A DNA stretch of 64,000 nt from positions 434,001 through 498,000 of the forward strand of contig NZ_JQJY01000002.1 of NCBI RefSeq assembly GCF_000745775.1, read 5' to 3'. This DNA comes from Flavobacterium sp. ASV13 (lineage in GTDB: Bacteria; Bacteroidota; Bacteroidia; Flavobacteriales; Flavobacteriaceae). The notes under the pieces are model-generated. The model worked only from the letters and a program-made list of their open reading frames with translations. It was not told the DNA's origin and did not search any database. This document shows positions 43,610 through 51,241 of the stretch, in pieces (within the stretch, counting starts at the first letter, position 1; each line of letters begins with the position of its first letter). A program made the translations under genes and the position numbers.

Positions 43610-44389
43610 TTAAATCCCAAAAACGTCTTTTGAATTTTGAGTCGTAATTACTGCAATTTCTTCGGCAGAAACTCCATAAATATCGCTTAATTTGGCAATA
43701 ACATTGACTAAATAACTACTTTCATTTCGTTTTCCTCTATACGGAATTGGCGCTAAATACGGCGAATCTGTCTCTAATACGATATGTTTTAAATCAATTT
43801 GGCTTAAAAACTGGTCGATTTTTCCGTTCTTAAAAGTGACAACTCCACCGATTCCCAACTTCATATTGTAAGAAATCGCGCGTTCCGCTTGCTCTAAAGT
43901 TCCGGAAAAACAATGAAAAATCCCAAATAAATCATCAGATTTTTCTTCCTCAAGAACATCAAAGATTTCGTCGAAGGCTTCTCTACAGTGAATTACAATA
44001 GGAAGTTTGTATTGTTTTGCTAACTGAATTTGTCTTTTAAAAGCAATTTGCTGCTCTTTCAAATGTGTTTTATCCCAATACAAATCAATTCCGATTTCAC
44101 CAACGGCATAGAATTTTCTTTTTGATAATTCAGTTTCAACGTGCTGCAATTCGTCCAGATAATTGTCTTTTACATATGTAGGATGAAGTCCCATCATTAA
44201 AAAGATATTTTCTGGATAGTTTTTCTCCAAATCGTACATAGACTGTGTTGCAGCAGCATCGATTGCAGGAATAAAAAAACGTGTAATTCCTGCATCTATG
44301 GCGCGCTGAATCATTGCGTCACGATCCTGATCAAATTCTTCTGAATATAAATGTGTATGTGTATCGGTAATAATGAGTGTCGAATTCAA
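43610..44389 (-). CDS. TatD family hydrolase
   Basis: A 259-residue amidohydrolase-fold nuclease. Metal ligands are visible in TDTHTHLYS (His11, His13), VGEIGIDLYW, VIHCREAF, FHCFSG and ETDSPYLAP. It acts as a metal-dependent DNase in TatD proteins. The start appears to be TTG at 44389, because no ATG lies before the conserved DTHTH. It is the first gene of the series with the acyltransferase and asparaginase. Confidence 0.94.
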   Translation of the reverse strand: MNSTLIITDTHTHLYSEEFDQDRDAMIQRAIDAGITRFFIPAIDAAATQSMYDLEKNYPENIFLMMGLHPTYVKDNYLDELQHVETELSKRKFYAVGEIGIDLYWDKTHLKEQQIAFKRQIQLAKQYKLPIVIHCREAFDEIFDVLEEEKSDDLFGIFHCFSGTLEQAERAISYNMKLGIGGVVTFKNGKIDQFLSQIDLKHIVLETDSPYLAPIPYRGKRNESSYLVNVIAKLSDIYGVSAEEIAVITTQNSKDVFGI

Positions 44390-44521
44390 TTGTCTAATTT
44401 TTTAAAGCTGTCAAAATTACGACAATATTAAAAGAATAGCAATTCCATGTGGGATGACACAAGGATTTAACGGGTTTAGCTTTTGCAAAAGCGCTGATTA
44501 AAACGGATTTTATTAACATTT

Positions 44522-44614
44522 TTGTCAAGCTGAGCGAAGTAGAAGTCCACTAAAAAAGATCCCCAAATCTTTTCTAATTACTTATTTGTTCTTCTGCTTC
44601 ACTCAGGATGACAA
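44522..44614. repeat. Intergenic imperfect inverted repeat
   Basis: TTGTCAAGCTGAGCGAAGTA + GAAG (44522-44545) is a 19 of 24 match to the reverse complement of 44591-44614 (CTTCTGCTTCACTCAGGATG + ACAA). It lies in the 291-base gap between tatD and the S41 genes, which holds no gene. Confidence 0.7.
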
Positions 44615-44680
44615 AATTGAAAAACCTTTGTAAAAGTTTTTAACCTTTGCCAAAAGCTTTTACCCCCAATACTATTTTTT

Positions 44681-46417
44681 TTAGTTTTTTAGACTCGGAA
44701 TTTCCTTCAAATTTACTTTTGGATTTGTAGTTGCTCCCGTCTTCAAGTCTCCCGCTTCGATAAAAAACAAAGCGCGATCTAAAACTTCATCTCTTCCTTC
44801 CTGAATTCCTTTTATAGTTGGTTTTATTTCAATATTAGGTACAATTCCTATTCTTTGTGTTTCTCCTTTGTCTGGATAATAAACGCCAATTCCTGAAAAC
44901 AATGTGCGAAATCCTTTGAAATCAAATACCGAAATATTTCCATCTGCGCCTGAAGTTTGACTTCCTATTATAGTAGCATTACCCATACTTTGAAAAGCCA
45001 TTGCAGTCCATTCTGCGTGACTTTGGGTTTCTTCGTTGACTAAAACAATTACTTTTCCCTTATAATGATCCTTGTTTTCAATACCGCATGAAGTTCCTTC
45101 ATTGTTCCATTTAAATCTTCCCGGATAATTTAGATCTGGAACGGTATAAATCGCAAATTTATTTTCTTTAGGACTTATAAATTTCGCAATATCTTCGATA
45201 GTTCCTTTTGGATAATTTCGAAGATCGAAAACAATAGCTTTAGTATCTTTTAGCTTTTCAATCATATCAGGAACATTTTTGCCAGTTAAAATTCCCATAT
45301 CAACATAGCCGATATTGTTATCTAACAACTTAAATTTTTCCTTCTTTTTTCTGGCTCCTTTTTTAAATTCATTTCGGTGTGAATCATGATAATCATGCCA
45401 TATCATTGTTTTAGTGATATATTTTCCATTTTTCAAAAATTCCACTTTAATAGTATCTGATTTGCTTACTAACATTCCGGGAGCAATCTTATCTAAAAAT
45501 TTAGCTTCGTTCGAGGCACTAGTAAGATCTCTATACTTTGCAATAAACTCTTTTACCGTTTCGCCATTTACTTTTGTAATTACATCGCCTACTTTTATGT
45601 CATCTGCTTGTGCTAAACTATCCGCTAAAATTTCTGTCACAACCAGTTTTTCATCGATTATCTTTCCAGTAGCAGGAAAATAATTTGAAGGTTTAGAATT
45701 TGCTGTAGAAGAAGCTGAAGGATAAGTATAAACCTCTGTGTGACTGTCATCGGTTTTACAAGCCAACTTTTTCATAACCTTGTAAAAATCAGCCTGATTT
45801 TCAGCTTGAATTGCAAGAGGAATTATATTTTCTAAAGTTGTATCCCATTTTTGATCCATCAGATATTTATACGGAAAAAAATATTCTACCAAATTCCAGA
45901 ACATAAATACCATTCGAAGTTTTGAATTCTTATCGGTAAAATTGGGATGATCAAAACTTTCATTTCGCATTCCAACATTGCCAACATGTTCTGAACCATA
46001 AACATAAAATTGATCTCCTTGAAATCTATTTTGTTCTATAAATTTTAATTTCTGCGAAAGTTTTTTAGAAAATACTTGACTGTTGTTAAACCAACTTAAA
46101 TCGAAATTTTTATCAAAATAATCGACCTCTTTTGAAGCCACAATTGGAGCAACTTCTTTTATCGGGCCAAGTTCATCGATCCAGTTTTCTATAATTAGTG
46201 AAAAATCTTCTTTTGTTTCGGCTTTTTCAATTTTTGGTAATTTCTCTAAAAGCTGTTTGTCCCAATCCAATTGTCCGCTTGCAACCTTTGGATGATAATA
46301 TTTTAAGAATCCCCAAACTTTGCAGGTTGCTACCAACTTTTCCGTTTCGGTGATTTTTGTTGCGCTGAAAATGGTTTGAGAAAATAAAACAAGAAAAAAC
46401 AGAGTAATCTTTTGCAT
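44681..46417 (-). CDS. S41 family peptidase (second of a tandem pair)
   Basis: A 578-residue secreted protein (signal MQKITLFFLVLFSQTIFS). An N-terminal helical part is followed by TDDSHTEVYTYPS, typical of S41, a PDZ domain (VTEILADSLAQADDIKVGDVITKVNGETV) and the catalytic domain with QSHAEWTA (Ser near 466) and IGSQTSGADGN. The lysine of the Ser-Lys C-terminal proteases is not at its usual place after this motif, so a tricorn-like arrangement is more probable. It is a close paralogue of the next gene and probably cotranscribed. Confidence 0.92.
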   Translation of the reverse strand: MQKITLFFLVLFSQTIFSATKITETEKLVATCKVWGFLKYYHPKVASGQLDWDKQLLEKLPKIEKAETKEDFSLIIENWIDELGPIKEVAPIVASKEVDYFDKNFDLSWFNNSQVFSKKLSQKLKFIEQNRFQGDQFYVYGSEHVGNVGMRNESFDHPNFTDKNSKLRMVFMFWNLVEYFFPYKYLMDQKWDTTLENIIPLAIQAENQADFYKVMKKLACKTDDSHTEVYTYPSASSTANSKPSNYFPATGKIIDEKLVVTEILADSLAQADDIKVGDVITKVNGETVKEFIAKYRDLTSASNEAKFLDKIAPGMLVSKSDTIKVEFLKNGKYITKTMIWHDYHDSHRNEFKKGARKKKEKFKLLDNNIGYVDMGILTGKNVPDMIEKLKDTKAIVFDLRNYPKGTIEDIAKFISPKENKFAIYTVPDLNYPGRFKWNNEGTSCGIENKDHYKGKVIVLVNEETQSHAEWTAMAFQSMGNATIIGSQTSGADGNISVFDFKGFRTLFSGIGVYYPDKGETQRIGIVPNIEIKPTIKGIQEGRDEVLDRALFFIEAGDLKTGATTNPKVNLKEIPSLKN

Positions 46418-46441
46418 TGTGATTTAGGTTACGATTAATGT

Positions 46442-48106
46442 TTATTTTCCGGTTTCAATAAATGCCAAAGCGCGGTCTAAAACCTCATCTTTTCCTTCCT
46501 GAATTCCTTTTATGGTAGGTTTTACTTCAATATCAGGCACAATTCCAATTCTTTGGGTTTCTCTTCCATCAGGATAATAAACTCCAATTCCTGAGAATAA
46601 GGTATGAAAACCTTTAAAATCAAATTGGCTCACATTTCCATCTGCTCCGGCGGTCTGACTTCCAATAATTGTAGTATTTCCTGCTGTTTGAAAACACATT
46701 GCTGTCCATTCAGATTGGCTTACTGACTTCTCGTTTAGCAAAACAATTACTTTTCCTTTATAATGATCTTTATTATCAGAACCGCTTTTTGTTTCTCCAT
46801 CCCAAATAAATCTGCCTGGATACTCATAATACGGACGTGTATAAATGGCAAATTCTTTTTCCTGAGAATTTAAAAATTGTGATATTTCACCAAAAGTTCC
46901 GTTTGGATAATTTCGCATATCAAAAACAATTGCTTTTGTGTTTTTTAAGGTTTCTATCATCGTCGGAATATGTCTCGGCTTAATGACTCCCATGTTAACA
47001 TAGCCAATATTATTATCCAAAAGATTAAACTTTTCTTTCTTTTTCTGAGCGCCTTTTTTAAATTCATTTCGATGCGATTCATGATAATCAAACCATGTCA
47101 TGGTTTTAGTTATGTAATTGTCATCTTTAAAAAACTCAACTTTCACAGTTTCTGAATACCCACTTAAAATCTTCTCAGCCAATTTATCTAAATATGAAGA
47201 TTCATTTGATGCACAAATCAAATCTCTGTTTTCTGCTATAATCTCCCCAATTGTTTTATCATTAATTTTAGTAATTATTGTCCCAATTTTTATATCATCT
47301 GCTTGAGCGAGACTATCTCCCAAAATTTCTGTAATGACTAATTTCTCTTCAATAATTTTTCCTTTCGCAGGAAAAAACAACTTCTGTTTACTAACTGATA
47401 AAGACGAAGGATATAAATAAAACTCTGTATGACTGTCATCAATTTTAGAAACTAATTTTCTCATTGTCATATAAAAATCATTGTAATTCTGAGACTGAAT
47501 CGCAAGAGGTATTATTTTTTCTAAAGTTAAATCCCATTTCTGATCCATTAAATATTTATTCGGAAAAAAATATTCTACTAAATTCCAATACATAAATATC
47601 ATTCTCAGTTTTGAATTCTTATTGGTAAAATCTGGATGCTCATAGCTTTCATTTTGCAGATAAACATTTCCAACATGTTCTCCACCATAAACGTAGAATT
47701 GTTCTCCTTGAAATCTATTTTCTTCTATAAATCTTAATTTCTTCGAAAGCTTTTTTGAAAACAATTTATTGCTGTTTATCCAACTTAAATCGAAGTTTTT
47801 ATCAAAGAATTTAATGTCTTTTGAAACAGGAATTGGTGCAATTTCTTTTACCGGACCAAGTTCGTCAATCCAGTTTTCGAGAATCAATGAAAACTCTTCT
47901 TTAGTTTGTGCTTTTTCTATTTTAGGAAGTTTTTCTAAAAGCTGATTATCCCAATTCGTTTTTCCTCCCGCAACTTCTGGATGATAATATTTTAAGAAAC
48001 CCCAAACTTTGCAGGTTGCGACCAATTTTTCAGTTTCGGTGATTTTTGCCGAGCTGAAAATGGTTTGAGAAAATAAAACAAGAAATAATAATGTAATTTT
48101 TTGCAT
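46442..48106 (-). CDS. S41 family peptidase (first of a tandem pair)
   Basis: A 554-residue paralogue of the gene at 44681 with the same order of parts: signal MQKITLLFLVLFSQTIFS, DDSHTEFYLYPS, PDZ domain and SQSEWTA (Ser near 466), then GSQTAGADGN. The two differ throughout at scattered residues, so the duplication is not new. The ATG at 48106 is the start (a TTG lies one codon upstream). It precedes its paralogue by 24 bases. The substrate is unknown. Confidence 0.92.
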   Translation of the reverse strand: MQKITLLFLVLFSQTIFSSAKITETEKLVATCKVWGFLKYYHPEVAGGKTNWDNQLLEKLPKIEKAQTKEEFSLILENWIDELGPVKEIAPIPVSKDIKFFDKNFDLSWINSNKLFSKKLSKKLRFIEENRFQGEQFYVYGGEHVGNVYLQNESYEHPDFTNKNSKLRMIFMYWNLVEYFFPNKYLMDQKWDLTLEKIIPLAIQSQNYNDFYMTMRKLVSKIDDSHTEFYLYPSSLSVSKQKLFFPAKGKIIEEKLVITEILGDSLAQADDIKIGTIITKINDKTIGEIIAENRDLICASNESSYLDKLAEKILSGYSETVKVEFFKDDNYITKTMTWFDYHESHRNEFKKGAQKKKEKFNLLDNNIGYVNMGVIKPRHIPTMIETLKNTKAIVFDMRNYPNGTFGEISQFLNSQEKEFAIYTRPYYEYPGRFIWDGETKSGSDNKDHYKGKVIVLLNEKSVSQSEWTAMCFQTAGNTTIIGSQTAGADGNVSQFDFKGFHTLFSGIGVYYPDGRETQRIGIVPDIEVKPTIKGIQEGKDEVLDRALAFIETGK

Positions 48107-48149
48107 CAATTAAACAGGTTAAGATTTAGATTGTTTTGGGAACTTTCTT

Positions 48150-48193
48150 TAAAAAAGAAAACCGAATTTAGAACTAAAATTCCAAATTCGGTT
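48150..48193 (-). terminator. Terminator after the sigma/anti-sigma operon
   Basis: A 10-bp stem AACCGAATTT (48160-48169) with AAATTCGGTT (48184-48193); on the minus strand it is followed by TTTTCTTTTTT. It separates the anti-sigma gene from the S41 genes. Confidence 0.7.
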
Positions 48194-48223
48194 ACGGCTT
48201 TACGTAAAAGCAGTTTTTTTTTA

Positions 48224-48946
48224 TTAATCTAATTCATCCAAAAGCAATTGAACTTCGTCATAATCTTCATAATCCTCTGAAATGGTCTGCAATATTTTTT
48301 TGCATCCTTCATAATCTCGCTGTTTCAATTTTGATAGTGCAAGATACCAAGTCGCTTTTTCTTTATATACCGAATTTCCTGCTTTCAATTCATCAAAAAC
48401 GGCTTCGGCTTTTAAATAATGGCTTTCTTCTAAAAGAGAAACGCCATAATAAAATTGAATTTCTGGTGTTTTTCCTTTTGCTAAAACTTCTTCAAAATGC
48501 GGAATTGCTAATGAATATCTTTTAGCATTAAATTCTTTTTCAGCATTTTTTAAAGGACCATCTTCGCTTCCTCTTTCAGCAAAAGAAGCTTGTTCCGGAT
48601 GATTATAATCGGCGAAAGCCGGATATTGATTGTAATTAAAAAAGAACAGTCCGAACAAAACTGCAACTGAAGCTGCAACGGCAAGATACCAAGGTTTAAG
48701 ACCAATGACTTTTGGTTTTTTATTGAAATATTCTTCAGCAATCTGATTCAGATTTTCTTTGAATGCTTCTCTTTCTTCTTCAAAACCAAATTTATTCTGC
48801 AATTGAAGCTGCACTGATTTGAAAGTTTCAAATTCCGAAGCAAATTGAGCGTCTTCGGCCAATTGTTTTTCAAAATCATTTTTTTGATCGATAGTCAGTT
48901 CGCCTTCCAGATATTGGTCGAATAATATGTAGCGTTCTTCGTTCAT
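48224..48946 (-). CDS. Putative anti-sigma factor with periplasmic TPRs
   Basis: A 240-residue protein. The cytoplasmic N-terminus (YILFDQYLEGELTIDQKNDFEKQL) looks like an anti-sigma domain: short, acidic and helical. One membrane helix lies at about 87-103. The outer part (about 125-240) contains TPR-like repeats (ALKAEAVFDELKAGNSVYKEKATWYLALSK). The gene lies six bases behind an ECF sigma gene. The pairing suggests that the protein binds the sigma factor and senses something through its TPRs. No HExxH or zinc motif is seen. Confidence 0.75.
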   Translation of the reverse strand: MNEERYILFDQYLEGELTIDQKNDFEKQLAEDAQFASEFETFKSVQLQLQNKFGFEEEREAFKENLNQIAEEYFNKKPKVIGLKPWYLAVAASVAVLFGLFFFNYNQYPAFADYNHPEQASFAERGSEDGPLKNAEKEFNAKRYSLAIPHFEEVLAKGKTPEIQFYYGVSLLEESHYLKAEAVFDELKAGNSVYKEKATWYLALSKLKQRDYEGCKKILQTISEDYEDYDEVQLLLDELD

Positions 48947-48952
48947 GACTAA

Positions 48953-49534
48953 TTATTTTTTTAGAGAATTAAAATTTTTTGCTTCCTGAATCCACTGTGT
49001 TAACTGACCAATACATAACGATTTTTTTTTGCGTACATATCCGTAAGTTACATTTAGCTTTTCGGCAACTTCTTCCATTGATTTAACAGAAAAACTCAGC
49101 TTCAGCAGTTCTTGGCATTTGTCTCCTAATTTTTGAAACATGGTGTCAAAAAGTTGCTGTTTTTCATCAAATTCCTCAGTTTGAGCTATTAATTCAAGTG
49201 CAGATTCATTTATAGATACCACATCTTCATGAATTGTTACCCCTTTGTTCGAAATTTTTTTGAATTCGTTAAGCCACTTTCTTTTACATAACAGAAAAAA
49301 GTAGGCATCAAAAGGGCATGTTAATTTTAAAGTGCCAGCTTTCGCCTGATTGTAAAGCAATATCATGACTTCCTGAACAATATCCTGTGCCTGATCTCTA
49401 TCGCCTGAATTATTCAGAACGAAAAAAACCACTTTAGGAACGAACTTTTTATAAATAGATTCAATAATCACCGAATCATTTGCTGCAAGTCCGTCAATAT
49501 ACATTTGGTCATGATGTATTTTAATTTTCTCCAT
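48953..49534 (-). CDS. ECF-type RNA polymerase sigma factor
   Basis: A 193-residue sigma-70 family protein with region 2 (KKFVPKVVFFVLNNSGDRDQAQDIVQEVMILLYNQ) and region 4 (LLKLSFSVKSMEEVAEKLNVTYGYVRKKK). Regions 1 and 3 are absent, as expected for ECF factors. It is transcribed in operon with the putative anti-sigma gene. The divergent neighbour at 49662 and the lipoprotein gene at 50141 carry matching promoter-region repeats and are candidate targets. Confidence 0.92.
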   Translation of the reverse strand: MEKIKIHHDQMYIDGLAANDSVIIESIYKKFVPKVVFFVLNNSGDRDQAQDIVQEVMILLYNQAKAGTLKLTCPFDAYFFLLCKRKWLNEFKKISNKGVTIHEDVVSINESALELIAQTEEFDEKQQLFDTMFQKLGDKCQELLKLSFSVKSMEEVAEKLNVTYGYVRKKKSLCIGQLTQWIQEAKNFNSLKK

Positions 49535-49591
49535 AAAAAAACTTTTGATTAGTTAAAGTTAAAAAAGAATCTCAAATAATTTCAAAATACA

Positions 49592-49621
49592 GGGTAACAA
49601 TTACAAAATCAAATTGATATA
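49592..49621 (+). promoter_or_regulatory. GGGTAACAA-N11-AATTGATATA element, copy 1
   Basis: GGGTAACAA at 49592-49600, 11 bases, AATTGATATA at 49612-49621, ending 40 bases before the ATG at 49662. GGGTAAC looks like an ECF -35 element. Two further copies have the same spacing. Confidence 0.6.
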
Positions 49622-49661
49622 AACCTGTAATACTCTTTTAAACTAAAAAAAATTAAAAGGA

Positions 49662-49961
49662 ATGGAAACGTATCAATTTACTAAAGAAAAAAGTCTGGAT
49701 CAGTTTTACGAAATGATTTCGGCCAAAAAACGAAACGGTTTTGTTGTTGTCGAACATAATGAAAAACTGCCGTATGTTGTTTTATCCAAAGAAAAAAAAG
49801 CCATCAAACATTCTTTTCATCTCTTTTTAACCTGTATCACATTCGGACTTTGGGCAATTGTCTGGCTGTATTTAATTGTTTCGCTTTCGCGGAAGCAAAA
49901 CATTCTGCTGGCTGTTGATGAAGATGGAAATCTTTTTGAAGACAAATGTTTATCGGCCTAA
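49662..49961 (+). CDS. Small membrane protein of unknown function
   Basis: A 99-residue protein. The N-terminal half (SLDQFYEMISAKKRNGFVVVEHNEK) is a small alpha/beta segment. One hydrophobic helix (about 48-73, HLFLTCITFGLWAIVWLYLIVSL) spans the membrane and the short tail is acidic. No family could be assigned. It is divergent from the ECF sigma gene and has the first copy of the GGGTAACAA element in front of it. Confidence 0.75.
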   Translation: METYQFTKEKSLDQFYEMISAKKRNGFVVVEHNEKLPYVVLSKEKKAIKHSFHLFLTCITFGLWAIVWLYLIVSLSRKQNILLAVDEDGNLFEDKCLSA

Positions 49962-49972
49962 ATAAAAAACAG

Positions 49973-50002
49973 GGGTAACAAATTTTAAACCGAATTGATA
50001 TA
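49973..50002 (+). promoter_or_regulatory. GGGTAACAA-N11-AATTGATATA element, copy 2
   Basis: GGGTAACAA at 49973-49981, 11 bases, AATTGATATA at 49993-50002. It follows the small membrane protein gene and precedes the lipoprotein gene, 66 bases before copy 3. Confidence 0.6.
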
Positions 50003-50038
50003 GTGTTATATAAGCCTGAAAAAATATTTTGAAAACAA

Positions 50039-50068
50039 GGGTAACAATATCAAACCCAAATTGATATA
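50039..50068 (+). promoter_or_regulatory. GGGTAACAA-N11-AATTGATATA element, copy 3
   Basis: GGGTAACAA at 50039-50047, 11 bases, AATTGATATA at 50059-50068, 72 bases before the lipoprotein ATG at 50141. Confidence 0.6.
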
Positions 50069-50140
50069 AGAATGTAAATAACAACCAAAATCTGAAAACC
50101 ACTTGAAACACTCAAGACAGATTTTTAAAAACTAGAAATC

Positions 50141-51130
50141 ATGAACACAAAATTTAAAACTATCAGTCTATTATTTTTATTGTTAATCTCTTTCTCTTTC
50201 GTAAGCTGCGACAACAGTGACGGAGATGATATTAAAATTACACCGCCAACTTCGGCCGCTTTTAAAAGCATCAGCGAAAAAGGAGTTAAGGGAAATACAC
50301 AAAAATTTACTGCAACAGCCGGAAGCGGAATGATAACAATAACTTCGGCAAAAGGAGTTAAACTAAACATCAACGGAAACTGTTTAACCAAAAACGGAAA
50401 TGCTGTAACAGGACAAATCGACATTGAATATATCGAGCTTTTTGACAAAGGAAACATGTTGATTACCAACAAACCAACAATGGGAATTACAGCTGACGGA
50501 AAGAAAAACCTTTTAATTTCTGGCGGAGAATTCTTCATCAAAGCAACTCAGGGCGGTGTTGAACTTCAGACTTCTTGTTCGATGAGTATGATTGTTCCGA
50601 CTACATTAACTGATGGCTTAGACAATGCAATGACTTTATGGACCGGCGTAATTAACGATGCTGGAGAATTAGCCTGGAGAGAAGCAAAAGCCGGCGCTGA
50701 CGGAGCTAACGGAAAAGGCGGCGTTCAAGGTGAAGGAAACAATTATTATGTAACTTTTGGAAACTTTGGATGGACAAACGTTGACCGTTTTTATAGCGAT
50801 CCACGCCCAAAAACGACAATTCTTGCCGATGCTCCAGAAGGTTACGACAACAACAACAGTGCAATTTATTTGTCGTATGACGGCGAAGGAAACAATGCAC
50901 TTGCAAAATTAGATACTTATACCGCTGCAGGATTATTCAGCGAACATTATGGCCAAATCCCGATTGGTCTAAAATGCCACGTGATTTTTGTTACCGAAGA
51001 CAATGGTCAATGGCGATATGCGATCAAAGCTGTAACTGTTGCTGCCAACGATATTTACACTTTTACTCTTGCCGAAACAATAGTCGGTACAGAAGCGCAA
51101 TTGGTAGCTGCAATTAATGCGATCCAATAA
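50141..51130 (+). CDS. Lipoprotein of unknown function
   Basis: A 329-residue protein with a lipoprotein signal ending FVSC (Cys23), then an acidic SDGDD spacer. The body is beta-rich (AGSGMITITSAKGVKLNINGNCLTKNG) with a Gly-rich hinge (GADGANGKGGVQGEGNN) near 187-203. The first domain resembles those with a carboxypeptidase-regulatory-like or surface-assembly role, but I cannot name it. Two copies of the GGGTAACAA element lie just upstream, which suggests control by the ECF factor. It ends in its own terminator. Confidence 0.8.
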   Translation: MNTKFKTISLLFLLLISFSFVSCDNSDGDDIKITPPTSAAFKSISEKGVKGNTQKFTATAGSGMITITSAKGVKLNINGNCLTKNGNAVTGQIDIEYIELFDKGNMLITNKPTMGITADGKKNLLISGGEFFIKATQGGVELQTSCSMSMIVPTTLTDGLDNAMTLWTGVINDAGELAWREAKAGADGANGKGGVQGEGNNYYVTFGNFGWTNVDRFYSDPRPKTTILADAPEGYDNNNSAIYLSYDGEGNNALAKLDTYTAAGLFSEHYGQIPIGLKCHVIFVTEDNGQWRYAIKAVTVAANDIYTFTLAETIVGTEAQLVAAINAIQ

Positions 51131-51150
51131 CTTAGAAATGCTTTTTTAAG

Positions 51151-51182
51151 AAAAAGTGGTGATTTGCTCATCACTTTTTTTT
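51151..51182 (+). terminator. Terminator after the lipoprotein gene
   Basis: AAAAAGTG pairs with CACTTTTT around a 13-base loop, followed by a T run (51173-51182). The PKD-CHAT-retropepsin genes downstream therefore probably have a separate promoter in 51183-51241, which I could not define. Confidence 0.65.
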
Positions 51183-51241
51183 ACATTTAATCCTGTTTTA
51201 AAATTGATTCTGAAGATTTTAAGACCCAAAACTATCTAGTT

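Noticed and set aside
49226..49246. A fourth GGGTAACAA (minus strand) inside the ECF sigma gene
   Set aside because: It lies in coding sequence for VTIHED and is not followed by AATTGATATA at 11 bases, so it is a chance match.
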